From assembly GCA_013335425.1 (NCBI GenBank), contig JAAXVQ010000091.1, positions 1 through 7,407 of the forward strand: a stretch of 7,407 bases of DNA, given 5' to 3'. The stretch is from Candidatus Firestoneibacteriota bacterium (GTDB lineage Bacteria > Oederibacteriota > JAAXVQ01). The notes under the pieces were generated by a model. It was not told where the DNA came from. It did no database searches and saw only the letters and a list, made by a program, of their open reading frames with translations. Position numbers and translations under genes: made by a program. Numbering within the stretch: the stretch's first letter is position 1; each line of letters opens with the position of its first letter. Positions 1 through 5,319 of the stretch are shown piece by piece.

Positions 1-249
1 CCATTTAATCCTGAGACCACCATCGAGTATCAATTACCGGAAGCGATCCGGCTTCGCATTGAGATTTATGACCTTCTGGGTAGAAAAATAAGATCCCTGC
101 TCCCCTCTATCATGCAGGTTCCCGGTTATTATAAGATCACCTGGGATGGTAAAAATGATGCGGATAGCGTAGTGGATTCAGGAATTTATACTTGCCGATT
201 GACGTGTGAAAACTATGTCGAATCGATTAAATTACTAATGTTGAAATAA
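1..249 (+). CDS. C-terminal end of a secreted/surface protein with FlgD-Ig-like or T9SS type A sorting domain (5' partial)
   Basis: Frame 1 is open from the first base to TAA at 247-249, giving 82 residues of a protein whose start lies outside the window. It opens with PFNPETTIEYQLPE, continues with a strand ending in IYDLLGRKI, then PGYYKITWDGKND, and closes with DSGIYTCRL and IKLLMLK. This series ('FNP.T.I.Y.LP', 'V.IYD.LGR.V..L', 'G...W.G.D..G..V.SG.Y...L', 'K.ml.K') is the well-known C-terminal beta-sandwich found in type IX secretion sorting domains and FlgD Ig-like domains of FCB-group and candidate-phylum proteins. In those families it directs or terminates large exported proteins. The function of the missing N-terminal part cannot be inferred. 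GC is about 43-48% in the first 120 bases, lower than the genes downstream. Nothing links it functionally to the B12 genes. Confidence 0.8.
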   Translation, partial: PFNPETTIEYQLPEAIRLRIEIYDLLGRKIRSLLPSIMQVPGYYKITWDGKNDADSVVDSGIYTCRLTCENYVESIKLLMLK

Positions 250-282
250 ACTAAAAAGCGTTTTATAAGAGACTATCTTCAA

Positions 283-314
283 ATTTCTAAAAATTATGCT
301 CTCTTTTTAGAAAT
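283..314. repeat. Perfect 11-bp inverted repeat at the gene junction
   Basis: ATTTCTAAAAA (283-293) and TTTTTAGAAAT (304-314) are exact reverse complements separated by 10 bases. Beyond a 4-base bulge the pairing resumes imperfectly (275-282 with 319-326, 7 of 8). The right arm lies inside the codons of the truncated TonB receptor, while the left arm is in non-coding AT-rich DNA (13 G/C of 60 in 241-300). It could act as a weak A/T-only terminator hairpin for the upstream gene. It could also be the scar of a recombination or an amplification/assembly fold-back that joined two unrelated sequences; sequence alone cannot decide. Confidence 0.7.
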
Positions 315-824
315 GATTTTGAAAATCAAATCAGCTTTTATACGGATCCGGCCAGTTATCAATCCCAGTATGTTAATTTGGGCAAAGTGGAAACCCAGGG
401 CTGGGAAGCGTTTGTGGCCGCCGAGCCGGTTTCCCAGCTTACTTTGCGTTTGGGCTACACCAAGTTGACGGCCAATGACATGACGCAGGCCGATACGCTG
501 GGCCCTATCCCGTTGGTCCGACGGGCGGATTATAAAATCAGCCTGGATGCGGGCTATCAATGGCGCGCTGCGCACGTACAGTTGTCGGTTCAACGGGTAG
601 GGGCGCGCTGGGATCTGGCGTTTGATCCCGTTACGTATGCATCCCGGCAAGTTTCTTTGGAACCGTATACCCTGGTTAATTTGGCCGCGGCCTACGACAT
701 AACCCCGGTTCTTCAGGCTTATTTTAAAATCAACAATTTATTAGATGCGGACTATACGGAAGTGAGCGGTTACAATACGCTTCGGTTTGCGGCTTTGGGC
801 GGGCTCCGTTACCAGTGGAAGTAG
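291..824 (+). pseudogene. btuB: N-terminally truncated TonB-dependent receptor, BtuB-like (C-terminal barrel remnant)
   Basis: The frame is open from just after the TAA at 288-290 to TAG at 822-824, 177 codons. Receptor-like sequence starts at about base 300 with SLFRNDFENQISFY, followed by YVNLGKVETQGWE. This is the classic strand pair of TonB-dependent receptor barrels ('..Y.N..KA.T.GVE'). Next come amphipathic strand pairs, then YTLVNLAAAYDI and the family motif FKINNLLDADYTEVSGYNT, and a closing strand FAALGGLRYQWK. A full receptor is about 600-700 residues, so only roughly the last quarter to third of the barrel remains and the plug and TonB box are absent. No ATG or Shine-Dalgarno site precedes the homologous part; the TTG at 378 lies inside the barrel motif and is not credible as a start. 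The gene directly precedes btuFDC and a cobalamin adenosyltransferase, so the intact gene was probably a corrinoid (BtuB) receptor. It is either a genuine disrupted gene or an intact gene cut by a chimeric assembly join. Confidence 0.8.
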
Positions 825-854
825 CGGCGCGTCCGGGAAGTGTTTGATAAAACA

Positions 855-880
855 GGGGGGCGGCAGCGGCGTTTCCCCCC
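855..880 (+). other. G6/C6 hairpin in the btuB-btuF spacer
   Basis: In the 77-bp gap between the receptor stop and the binding-protein start, six G (855-860) can pair with six C (875-880) around a 14-base loop. No T-run follows (the next bases are GGGGAAAAAG), so it is not an intrinsic terminator. It could be a stabilising or processing hairpin between cistrons. The spacer is too short for a cobalamin riboswitch, and no B12-box-like sequence is seen in it. Confidence 0.4.
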
Positions 881-901
881 GGGGAAAAAGGCAGAGACGG
901 A

Positions 902-1846
902 ATGAAAAAGGTCATAATCGGAGCATCGGCCATCCTGGCCTTGGCCTGTTGCGGGGCGTTTTACTTACCCGGGGGCAGCGTGGAACAAATGGCGGTTATG
1001 GGTCTGCATCCTCAAACGGGTGCGCCCCAGCGTTTGGTGGTGCTGGCACCCAGCCTGGTGGAAACGTTGTTTGTGATCGGCGCAGGCAGTCAGATCCGGG
1101 GGGTAAGTTCTTTGTGCCATTATCCTGATGCGGCCAAAAAACTTCCGGCGGTCGGCGGTTTTTACGATCCCAATTACGAGGCCATTCTCAGTCTTCACCC
1201 GGATTTGGTTTTGTTGCTGCCGGAAGTCCCGGATCAGCGGGCACAATTGCAGAAATTGGGGATTCCTTCTTTAACCCTCGAACAACACTCTCTGGCCGGC
1301 TTGGTGAGTTCGTTTTTGATTTTGGGCAACCTTTGCCACCGGGAAGCCCAAGGCGTTTTTTGGGCGGCGCAATACCGGGATTGGTTGGCGTTGATCCGCC
1401 AACGCACGCGTGTATTGCCCAAGGTGAAGACGCTGTTGGTGCTGGGGCGCGACTACAGCCGGAACCCCGTGAGCAGCGTTTATGCCGTGGGGCGCGGAGA
1501 AATTTATGATGAACTTTTGATCGTGGCCGGCGGGCGCAATGCCGTCACGGCCCCGGACCCCAAGTACCCTCAGCTCGGCGTTGAAGGCATGCTGGCCCTG
1601 GACCCGGATGTGATCATTGAGCTGGTGCCCGAAAGCGACGGGCCTGCGAAACCGCCGGCCGAACTGCTGAAAGCCTGGGCTCCCCTGACGGGTTTGCGGG
1701 CCGTGAGAACGCACCGGGTGATGGTGCTCACGGGCGATTATCTGACCATACCCGGTCCGCGCCTGATTAATACGTTGCAGGCGCTGGGGAAGGCCCTGCA
1801 TCCCGAGATGGATTGGAATTTGCCGGGGGTGCCCGATGCCCGCTGA
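902..1846 (+). CDS. btuF: Periplasmic corrinoid (vitamin B12) ABC transporter substrate-binding protein, BtuF-like
   Basis: This 314-residue protein of the helical-backbone metal/cobalamin receptor family (TroA/BtuF-like) would capture corrinoid in the periplasm and deliver it to BtuCD. Residues 1-20 form an export signal: two lysines, then a hydrophobic stretch ending ALACC. Cys16 or Cys17 could be a lipoprotein site, but neither is a textbook lipobox, so a membrane-anchored or soluble form is open. The first lobe carries the family signature: RLVVLAPSLVETLFVIGAG (44-62), CHYPDAAKKLPAVGGFYDPNYEAI (72-95) and a PDLVLL strand (100-105). A helical linker spans about 125-170. The second lobe contains AVGRGEIYDELLIVAGGRNAV (195-215), LGVEGMLALDPDVIIEL (225-241) and PGPRLINTLQALGKALHP (285-301). 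ATG at 902 has only a weak purine-rich site (GAGACGG) but places the signal peptide correctly. Its end overlaps btuD by 11 bp, indicating coupled translation. The corrinoid ligand rather than heme or siderophore is inferred from the BtuB-like remnant and the adenosyltransferase; the family alone does not settle this. Confidence 0.88.
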   Translation: MKKVIIGASAILALACCGAFYLPGGSVEQMAVMGLHPQTGAPQRLVVLAPSLVETLFVIGAGSQIRGVSSLCHYPDAAKKLPAVGGFYDPNYEAILSLHPDLVLLLPEVPDQRAQLQKLGIPSLTLEQHSLAGLVSSFLILGNLCHREAQGVFWAAQYRDWLALIRQRTRVLPKVKTLLVLGRDYSRNPVSSVYAVGRGEIYDELLIVAGGRNAVTAPDPKYPQLGVEGMLALDPDVIIELVPESDGPAKPPAELLKAWAPLTGLRAVRTHRVMVLTGDYLTIPGPRLINTLQALGKALHPEMDWNLPGVPDAR

Positions 1847-2633
1847 GGCGGCGTTTATTTTAAGCGCGGAGAATTATTCCTATTGCATCGGGAAGCAAGC
1901 CTTGCTCAACGATGTTACGTTTCGGCTGGAAGCCGGAACACGCTGCGCCATTATCGGCCCCAATGGCGCAGGTAAGTCCACCTTATTGAAGTCGTTTTGC
2001 CGTATTTTACCGGCGGGCCGGGGGACGCTGAGGGTCAATGACCGTTCCTGGTTGGAATACAGCCAGAAAGAATTGGCCCACTGGATCTCTTATGTACCCC
2101 AGGCCGGAGGACGCGATGACCTTTTTTCCGTGAGGGAATTCGTCCTTATGGGCAGATATCCGCACCTTTCAGCTTTTTCCGGCATCCGACAGCGGGATTG
2201 GCGGGCGGTGGACGGCGCCTTGGAAGTCACCGGCTTGGCTGCGTTGGCGCACCGCCGTTTGGGCACGCTCTCGGGCGGTGAACAGCAAAAGGCCATGATC
2301 GCTTCGGCCCTGGTGCAGGGCAGCCGTGTGATGCTCCTGGATGAACCCACCGCTTTTTTAGATCCTTATCAACAAAAACAAATTTACGAATTGCTCGAAC
2401 ACCTGCATCGTGAAACCGGCGTCACGTTGGTGGAAGTGACTCACGACGTCAACCGCGCCCTGCTGGGTCAGGATTTCATCCTGGCCATCAAGCAGGGGCG
2501 TCTGCTTTTTGCCGGCACGCCCGGGGAATTTTTACGCCAACAACAATTGTCGCTTCTTTACGACAAGGAATTTTTGCTGGCGCCGCACCCGCTGGGGGGT
2601 AAAATGATGGTGTTGCCCGAGGTGCAGGCATGA
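1836..2633 (+). CDS. btuD: Corrinoid ABC transporter ATP-binding protein, BtuD/FepC-like
   Basis: This is the ATPase subunit (265 residues) that drives import through BtuC on the cytoplasmic face. All nucleotide-binding elements are present and in order: Walker A GPNGAGKST (41-49), Q-loop glutamine in YVPQA (Gln89), ABC signature LSGGE (145-149), Walker B VMLLDE (165-170) followed by the D-loop PTAFLD, and the switch histidine in VTHD (His203). Length and the 'MGRYPHL' segment after the Q-loop match the FecE/FepC/BtuD branch used for siderophores, heme and cobalamin. The ATG at 1836 lies within the last codons of btuF (11-bp overlap), and the stop overlaps the start of btuC as ATGA, so the three transporter genes are almost certainly one transcript. 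No residue expected for activity is missing. Confidence 0.93.
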   Translation: MPAEAAFILSAENYSYCIGKQALLNDVTFRLEAGTRCAIIGPNGAGKSTLLKSFCRILPAGRGTLRVNDRSWLEYSQKELAHWISYVPQAGGRDDLFSVREFVLMGRYPHLSAFSGIRQRDWRAVDGALEVTGLAALAHRRLGTLSGGEQQKAMIASALVQGSRVMLLDEPTAFLDPYQQKQIYELLEHLHRETGVTLVEVTHDVNRALLGQDFILAIKQGRLLFAGTPGEFLRQQQLSLLYDKEFLLAPHPLGGKMMVLPEVQA

Positions 2634-3619
2634 CCCGGTCGCGGGTGGCGGTGTTTTTCCTCCTGGCCGCTTTGGCGGCTTTAACGGAGTTCTTGCTTTT
2701 GCCGCTCTTGGGCCTGCAAACCCTTTCCTTGCGGGACGTTTGGATGCATCCGGCCGGCAGCGCCGGACAGATCTACTGGCAATTGCGCCTGCCGCGTCAG
2801 AGCGTGGCCTTTTTAGCCGGGGCGGGGTTGGCCCTGGGGGGATTGGCATTTCAAGCTCTTTTCCGCAATCCCTTGGCCACCCCCTTTACCCTGGGGACCG
2901 CTTCCGGGGCCAGCCTGGGGGCTACGTTTTATCTATGGGCCGGTTGGTCGTTTCAGGTCCTGGGCATTTCAGGTACGGCTTTTTTCGCGTTTGGCGGCGC
3001 CCTGCTTGCTTTGGGGAGCATTTATCTGCTATCACGCGCGCGGCGCGGATTTCCGACCGAGACCATGCTCTTAGCCGGCGTGGCCTTGAGCTTTCTGTTT
3101 TCCAGTTTGATCTTGTTGCTCCAGTATTTGTCCAACCAGGTGCACAGCTTGCGGATATTGCGTTGGCTCATGGGCGGATTGGATGTGGTGGGGTTTCAAA
3201 GCTTTTGGGAGGCTTTGCCCTGGGTGGGGTTGGGTACGGTCATTTTGATATGGCGGCGGTGGGATTTGAACCTCTTGGCTGCCGGGGAGGATTTGGCCGC
3301 AGGTCGGGGCATGGCCGTGGAACGTTCAAAGATTCTGATCATGAGCGCCGTGGGCCTGATGGTAAGCGCCATCGTGGCGGTTACCGGCCCGATCGGCTTT
3401 GTGGGCATCATGATCCCGCATGTCTGCCGGCTCATTTTGGGACCGGATCACCGGTATTTGACCGGCGCCGTGCTTTTATTGGGAGGTGTGTTTTTACCGG
3501 TATGTGATGCGTTCGCCCGCATGGTTTTGGCGCCCGCGGAAATGCCCGTGGGCATCATCACGGCACTTTTAGGCGGACCGTTTTTCTTATGGCTGTTGAT
3601 CCGGCAGCGGAAGCAATAG
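2630..3619 (+). CDS. btuC: Corrinoid ABC transporter permease, BtuC/FecCD family
   Basis: This 329-residue, very hydrophobic inner-membrane protein has about ten predicted membrane segments, the usual number for FecCD permeases, which form a homodimeric channel with BtuD. Family landmarks visible: RLPR (53-56), the segment GLAFQALFRNPLATPFTLG (71-89), the cytoplasmic loop LAAGEDLAAGRGM (216-228), which contacts the ATPase in this family, GPIGFVGIMIPHVCRLI (253-269) and the terminal PAEMPVGIITALLGGPFFLWLL (302-323). Length is normal and no frame disruption is seen. The ATG overlaps the btuD stop by 4 bp (ATGA), a typical translational-coupling arrangement. The gene order F-D-C differs from the E. 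coli btuCED layout but is common for this transporter class elsewhere. Confidence 0.92.
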   Translation: MTRSRVAVFFLLAALAALTEFLLLPLLGLQTLSLRDVWMHPAGSAGQIYWQLRLPRQSVAFLAGAGLALGGLAFQALFRNPLATPFTLGTASGASLGATFYLWAGWSFQVLGISGTAFFAFGGALLALGSIYLLSRARRGFPTETMLLAGVALSFLFSSLILLLQYLSNQVHSLRILRWLMGGLDVVGFQSFWEALPWVGLGTVILIWRRWDLNLLAAGEDLAAGRGMAVERSKILIMSAVGLMVSAIVAVTGPIGFVGIMIPHVCRLILGPDHRYLTGAVLLLGGVFLPVCDAFARMVLAPAEMPVGIITALLGGPFFLWLLIRQRKQ

Positions 3620-3623
3620 GAGG
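3618..3623 (+). promoter_or_regulatory. Strong Shine-Dalgarno site deciding the cobO start
   Basis: AGGAGG overlaps the btuC stop codon and sits 4 bases before the ATG at 3628. An upstream in-frame ATG at 3589 would add 13 residues encoded within btuC and has no such site, so 3628 is preferred. Confidence 0.8.
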
Positions 3624-3627
3624 GGAC

Positions 3628-4149
3628 ATGCATCTGGAACAAGGGTATGTTCACATTTATACCGGAGACGGCAAAGGCAAGACCACGGCTGCAACGGGAT
3701 TGACCGTGCGCGCGGTGGGTGCCGGGCTCAAAGTTGCGGTTTTGCATTTCTTGAAAAATAAATTTTCTTCCGAGGATCGGGTTTTAAAAAAGCTGAAATC
3801 GGTGCGCGTTTGGAAATTCGGGGCCCCGGGTTGGGTTTTGGGGGCCGGTCGGGCCGTCGACCTGACCGAAGCCCGACGGGGACTGCGCTTCCTGGAACGC
3901 GTTTTGCGCAGCGGCGAATTTGATTGCGTGGTCGCCGACGAGGTTTGCGTGGCCGTGAAACTGGGCCTGATTTCCGAATCCGAACTGTTGCGGTGTTTGG
4001 CGGCGCGTCCCAAAAAGGTGGAGCTGGTTTTGACGGGAAGGGGAGCCACGCCGGCGCTTAAACGCCGGGCTGATTTGGTTTCCGTTCTAAAACCCGAAAA
4101 ACATTACTTCGCGCAAGGCGTTCCGGCGCGGCGGGGAATTGAGTTCTGA
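3628..4149 (+). CDS. cobO: Cob(I)alamin (corrinoid) adenosyltransferase, CobO/BtuR/CobA type
   Basis: This 173-residue cytoplasmic enzyme would transfer the 5'-deoxyadenosyl group of ATP to the cobalt of reduced corrinoid, giving adenosylcobalamin. The family's P-loop variant is clear: YTGDGKGKTTAATG, with GDGKGKTT at 13-20. Further landmarks are the strand VVADEVCVAVKLGLI (101-115) with Asp104-Glu105, the strand ELVLTGRGA (132-140), and the C-terminal signature KHYFAQGVPARRGIEF, which corresponds to the usual 'KHPF..G..A..GIEF'. The segment usually reading DLVTEM is DLVSVL here, a small departure. The size equals that of other family members. It follows btuC by 8 bp, so incoming corrinoid would be adenosylated as it arrives; this pairing is the strongest argument that the transporter carries corrinoids. 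Its 3' end faces the minus-strand Dabb gene at 19 bp, with no terminator between. Confidence 0.92.
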   Translation: MHLEQGYVHIYTGDGKGKTTAATGLTVRAVGAGLKVAVLHFLKNKFSSEDRVLKKLKSVRVWKFGAPGWVLGAGRAVDLTEARRGLRFLERVLRSGEFDCVVADEVCVAVKLGLISESELLRCLAARPKKVELVLTGRGATPALKRRADLVSVLKPEKHYFAQGVPARRGIEF

Positions 4150-4168
4150 CGGATGCACTTGCGGGAAA

Positions 4169-4477
4169 TTAATCCTGGAAGATGCCGTAAGTCGGCTGGC
4201 CGATAATCATGTTTTGAAAAGGCGCTTGGCGCAACTGGAAATGTTGCTGCAGGGCGCGGGAACATTCGGTCAGGCATTTTAAGTCGTCGAATTCCGTATA
4301 GAGCAGCACGGCATGCGCATCCAGGTAGGGCAGGGCCGGGTCGCGCAGCATGGGATTGACCGCGGCCGAACGGCAGCCCGGTTGGGTGCGTTTAAAAGCG
4401 GCGTATTGTTCCAAACTGGCCAGGGCCTGCTCGGTCAATCCGGTTTTAAGTCTGAAAAGCGCGATTTCGCGAACCAT
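4169..4477 (-). CDS. Dabb (stress-responsive alpha/beta barrel) domain protein
   Basis: This 102-residue single-domain protein begins MVREIALFRLKTGLTEQ, the characteristic first strand and turn of Dabb-family dimeric ferredoxin-like barrels ('MV.H.V.F.LK.G....'). A helix with LEQYAAF follows, then CRSAAVNPML, and AHAVLLYTEFDDLKCL as the third strand and helix. The C-terminal part (QAPFQNMIIGQPTYGIFQD) fits the last helix and strand, though the usual 'Y..HP.H' helix motif is replaced by a cysteine-containing CLTECSRALQQHF. Members are small cytoplasmic proteins of diverse or unknown role; no specific reaction can be assigned. A weak purine-rich site (AAAGAAAG on the minus strand) precedes the ATG. 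The gene is transcribed towards the B12 operon and divergently from the macrodomain gene. Confidence 0.75.
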   Translation of the reverse strand: MVREIALFRLKTGLTEQALASLEQYAAFKRTQPGCRSAAVNPMLRDPALPYLDAHAVLLYTEFDDLKCLTECSRALQQHFQLRQAPFQNMIIGQPTYGIFQD

Positions 4478-4487
4478 AATTGCTTTC

Positions 4488-4504
4488 TTTAAAATTATTT
4501 TAAA
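4488..4504. promoter_or_regulatory. 17-bp AT-only palindrome upstream of the Dabb gene
   Basis: TTTAAAATTATTTTAAA is a perfect palindrome around one central base, 10 bp upstream of the Dabb ATG. On the minus strand it includes TAAAAT, a 5-of-6 match to a -10 box, though no well-spaced -35 hexamer is seen. It may be an operator or simply the AT-rich core of the Dabb promoter. Confidence 0.35.
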
Positions 4505-4517
4505 CTATCCCTTGCCT

Positions 4518-4544
4518 CCGTCGTTTCAAACCACGGCGGTTTTT
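4518..4544 (+). terminator. Terminator-like hairpin with T-run, plus-strand orientation
   Basis: CCGTCGT (4518-4524) pairs with ACGGCGG (4533-4539), 7 bp with one G-U, around an 8-base loop, directly followed by five T (4540-4544). It is functional only in the plus direction. It lies between the antisense side of the Dabb gene and the macrodomain promoter, so it could stop read-through from the btu-cobO operon before the macrodomain gene. Confidence 0.5.
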
Positions 4545-4567
4545 CCTTGCCTTGGGGAGGGCCGGGT

Positions 4568-4617
4568 GTCGGAGCCGGGACTTGAAAAAATAGCTGGTCA
4601 GGTGTCCGCGCTCCGAC
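4568..4617. promoter_or_regulatory. 8-bp inverted repeat flanking the macrodomain promoter -35 region (possible operator)
   Basis: GTCGGAGC (4568-4575) and GCTCCGAC (4610-4617) are exact reverse complements, 34 bases apart, with centres 42 bp apart (about four helical turns). The right arm abuts the -10 hexamer and fills the end of the promoter spacer; the left arm is upstream of the -35. That geometry fits a repressor with two half-site clusters or a loop, but no regulator is identified. Confidence 0.4.
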
Positions 4618-4623
4618 TATAAT
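4595..4623 (+). promoter_or_regulatory. Sigma70-type promoter for a leaderless macrodomain mRNA
   Basis: TGGTCA (4595-4600, 4 of 6 to consensus), a 17-base spacer, then a perfect TATAAT (4618-4623). A start site about 7 bases past the -10 falls at the A of the ATG at 4630. No Shine-Dalgarno sequence lies between the -10 box and the ATG, in keeping with a leaderless transcript. Confidence 0.6.
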
Positions 4624-4629
4624 TGCGGC

Positions 4630-5196
4630 ATGACCTCGTCACCACCCGGCCAATGGCCTGAAAAGATTATCGGAAAAACCCGGTTAATTCTGGAGCTCGG
4701 CGATCTTACCAAGAGCCACGCCCAGGCAGTGGTCAATGCCGCCAATCCGTCTCTGCTCGGGGGCGCCGGCGTAGACGGCGCGATTCATCGCGAAGGCGGG
4801 CCCGCGATTTTAAAAGAATGCCGTGCTCTAGTGGCTCGGATCGGGCGTTTGCAACCCGGGAGGGCGGTTATCACCACCGGCGGGCGTTTGCCGGCTGAAA
4901 ACGTCATTCATACCGTGGGTCCGATTTGGCGCGGCGGTGACAAACGAGAAGCGGATATCTTGACCTCGGCATATCGTGAGAGTTTGACCCTGGCGGATGA
5001 CATGGCTTTGCAGAGCATTGCGTTTCCTTCAATTTCCACCGGGGCCTACGGCTATCCGCTGGTTCCGGCAGCCGAATTGGCGCTGCAAACTGTAAAACAG
5101 TATCTGGAAGGCGAGACGGGTTTAAGCTCCGTGACCTTTGTGCTTTTCTCCCGTGAAGTTTTTGACGTTTACCAGGGCGTTTTGGGAAAACTATAA
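4630..5196 (+). CDS. Macrodomain protein (ADP-ribose binding; probable O-acetyl-ADP-ribose/ADP-ribosyl hydrolase, YmdB-like)
   Basis: This 188-residue single macrodomain has all signature loops: GDLT (24-27), VVNAANPSLLGGAGVDGAIH (34-53), VIHTVGPIW (92-100) and AFPSISTGAYGYPL (131-144). The NAAN and GVDGAIH stretch belongs to the MacroD/YmdB class, in which the asparagine and the aspartate of VDG (Asp49) position ADP-ribose for removal of acetyl or ADP-ribosyl groups. Both are retained. The glycine loop reads GGAG rather than the usual GGGG, and HREGG replaces HRAAG, mild changes near the binding site. About 15 N-terminal residues precede the first strand. The gene has its own good promoter with the ATG at the predicted transcription start. 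It appears to be a single-gene unit and is not obviously linked to B12 metabolism. Confidence 0.9.
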   Translation: MTSSPPGQWPEKIIGKTRLILELGDLTKSHAQAVVNAANPSLLGGAGVDGAIHREGGPAILKECRALVARIGRLQPGRAVITTGGRLPAENVIHTVGPIWRGGDKREADILTSAYRESLTLADDMALQSIAFPSISTGAYGYPLVPAAELALQTVKQYLEGETGLSSVTFVLFSREVFDVYQGVLGKL

Positions 5197-5197
5197 T
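5169..5197 (+). promoter_or_regulatory. Candidate promoter for the TPR gene, overlapping the macrodomain stop codon
   Basis: TTACCA (5169-5174, 4 of 6), a 17-base spacer and a perfect TATAAT (5192-5197) that includes the TAA stop. It would give a leader of about 115 bases to the ATG at 5320. The hexamer could be coincidental because it is partly coding. Confidence 0.35.
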
Positions 5198-5229
5198 TTC
5201 AATTGGACGCTGATGTCTTTCTATGAGGC

Positions 5230-5263
5230 TTTATCTGCGCTATTTGTGTCATCTGCGGATAAA
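5230..5263. repeat. ATCTGCG element: three 9-bp-phased units bounded by TTTATC/GATAAA
   Basis: ATCTGCG occurs at 5233-5239 and 5251-5257, with the related ATTTGTG exactly between at 5242-5248, so three units recur every 9 bases. The block is flanked by the inverted pair TTTATC (5230-5235) and GATAAA (5258-5263). It lies in the 123-bp spacer between the macrodomain and TPR genes. Similar 'atctgcg..atctgcggat' stretches recur between genes in various environmental bacteria (from memory); their role is unknown to me. Confidence 0.5.
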
Positions 5264-5319
5264 AGGTTGGTTTTTAAGAACGGTAAATCTTAACAGAATG
5301 GGTTTGGGGAGGCTTTTTC

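Noticed and set aside
378..824. TTG at 378 as the true start of the receptor-like gene
   Set aside because: Recognisable barrel sequence already runs from about base 300, the TTG falls inside the motif YVNLGKVETQG, and no ribosome site precedes it.
825..901. Cobalamin riboswitch upstream of btuF
   Set aside because: The gap is only 77 bp, well below the size of the B12 aptamer, and no B12-box-like motif is seen. If present, it would lie upstream of the missing part of btuB.
1271..1801. 176-codon minus-strand open frame opposite btuF
   Set aside because: It is antisense to a well-conserved gene, with a low-complexity Arg/Gln/His-rich translation typical of GC-rich shadow frames.
2740..3507. 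255-codon plus-strand open frame inside btuC
   Set aside because: It overlaps a full-length FecCD permease in another frame, its translation is glycine/arginine-rich without motifs, and it has no ribosome site.
3589..3627. Upstream ATG (3589) for the adenosyltransferase
   Set aside because: It lies inside btuC and lacks a ribosome site; AGGAGG at 3618-3623 points to 3628, where family homology begins.
4350..4622. 90-codon plus-strand open frame across the Dabb start and its upstream region
   Set aside because: It runs antisense to Dabb, crosses the hairpin and promoter elements, and has no recognisable domain.
5274..5293. TTAAGA/TCTTAA inverted repeat before the TPR gene
   Set aside because: Only 6 bp with an 8-base loop in AT-rich DNA; too weak to call a site or terminator.
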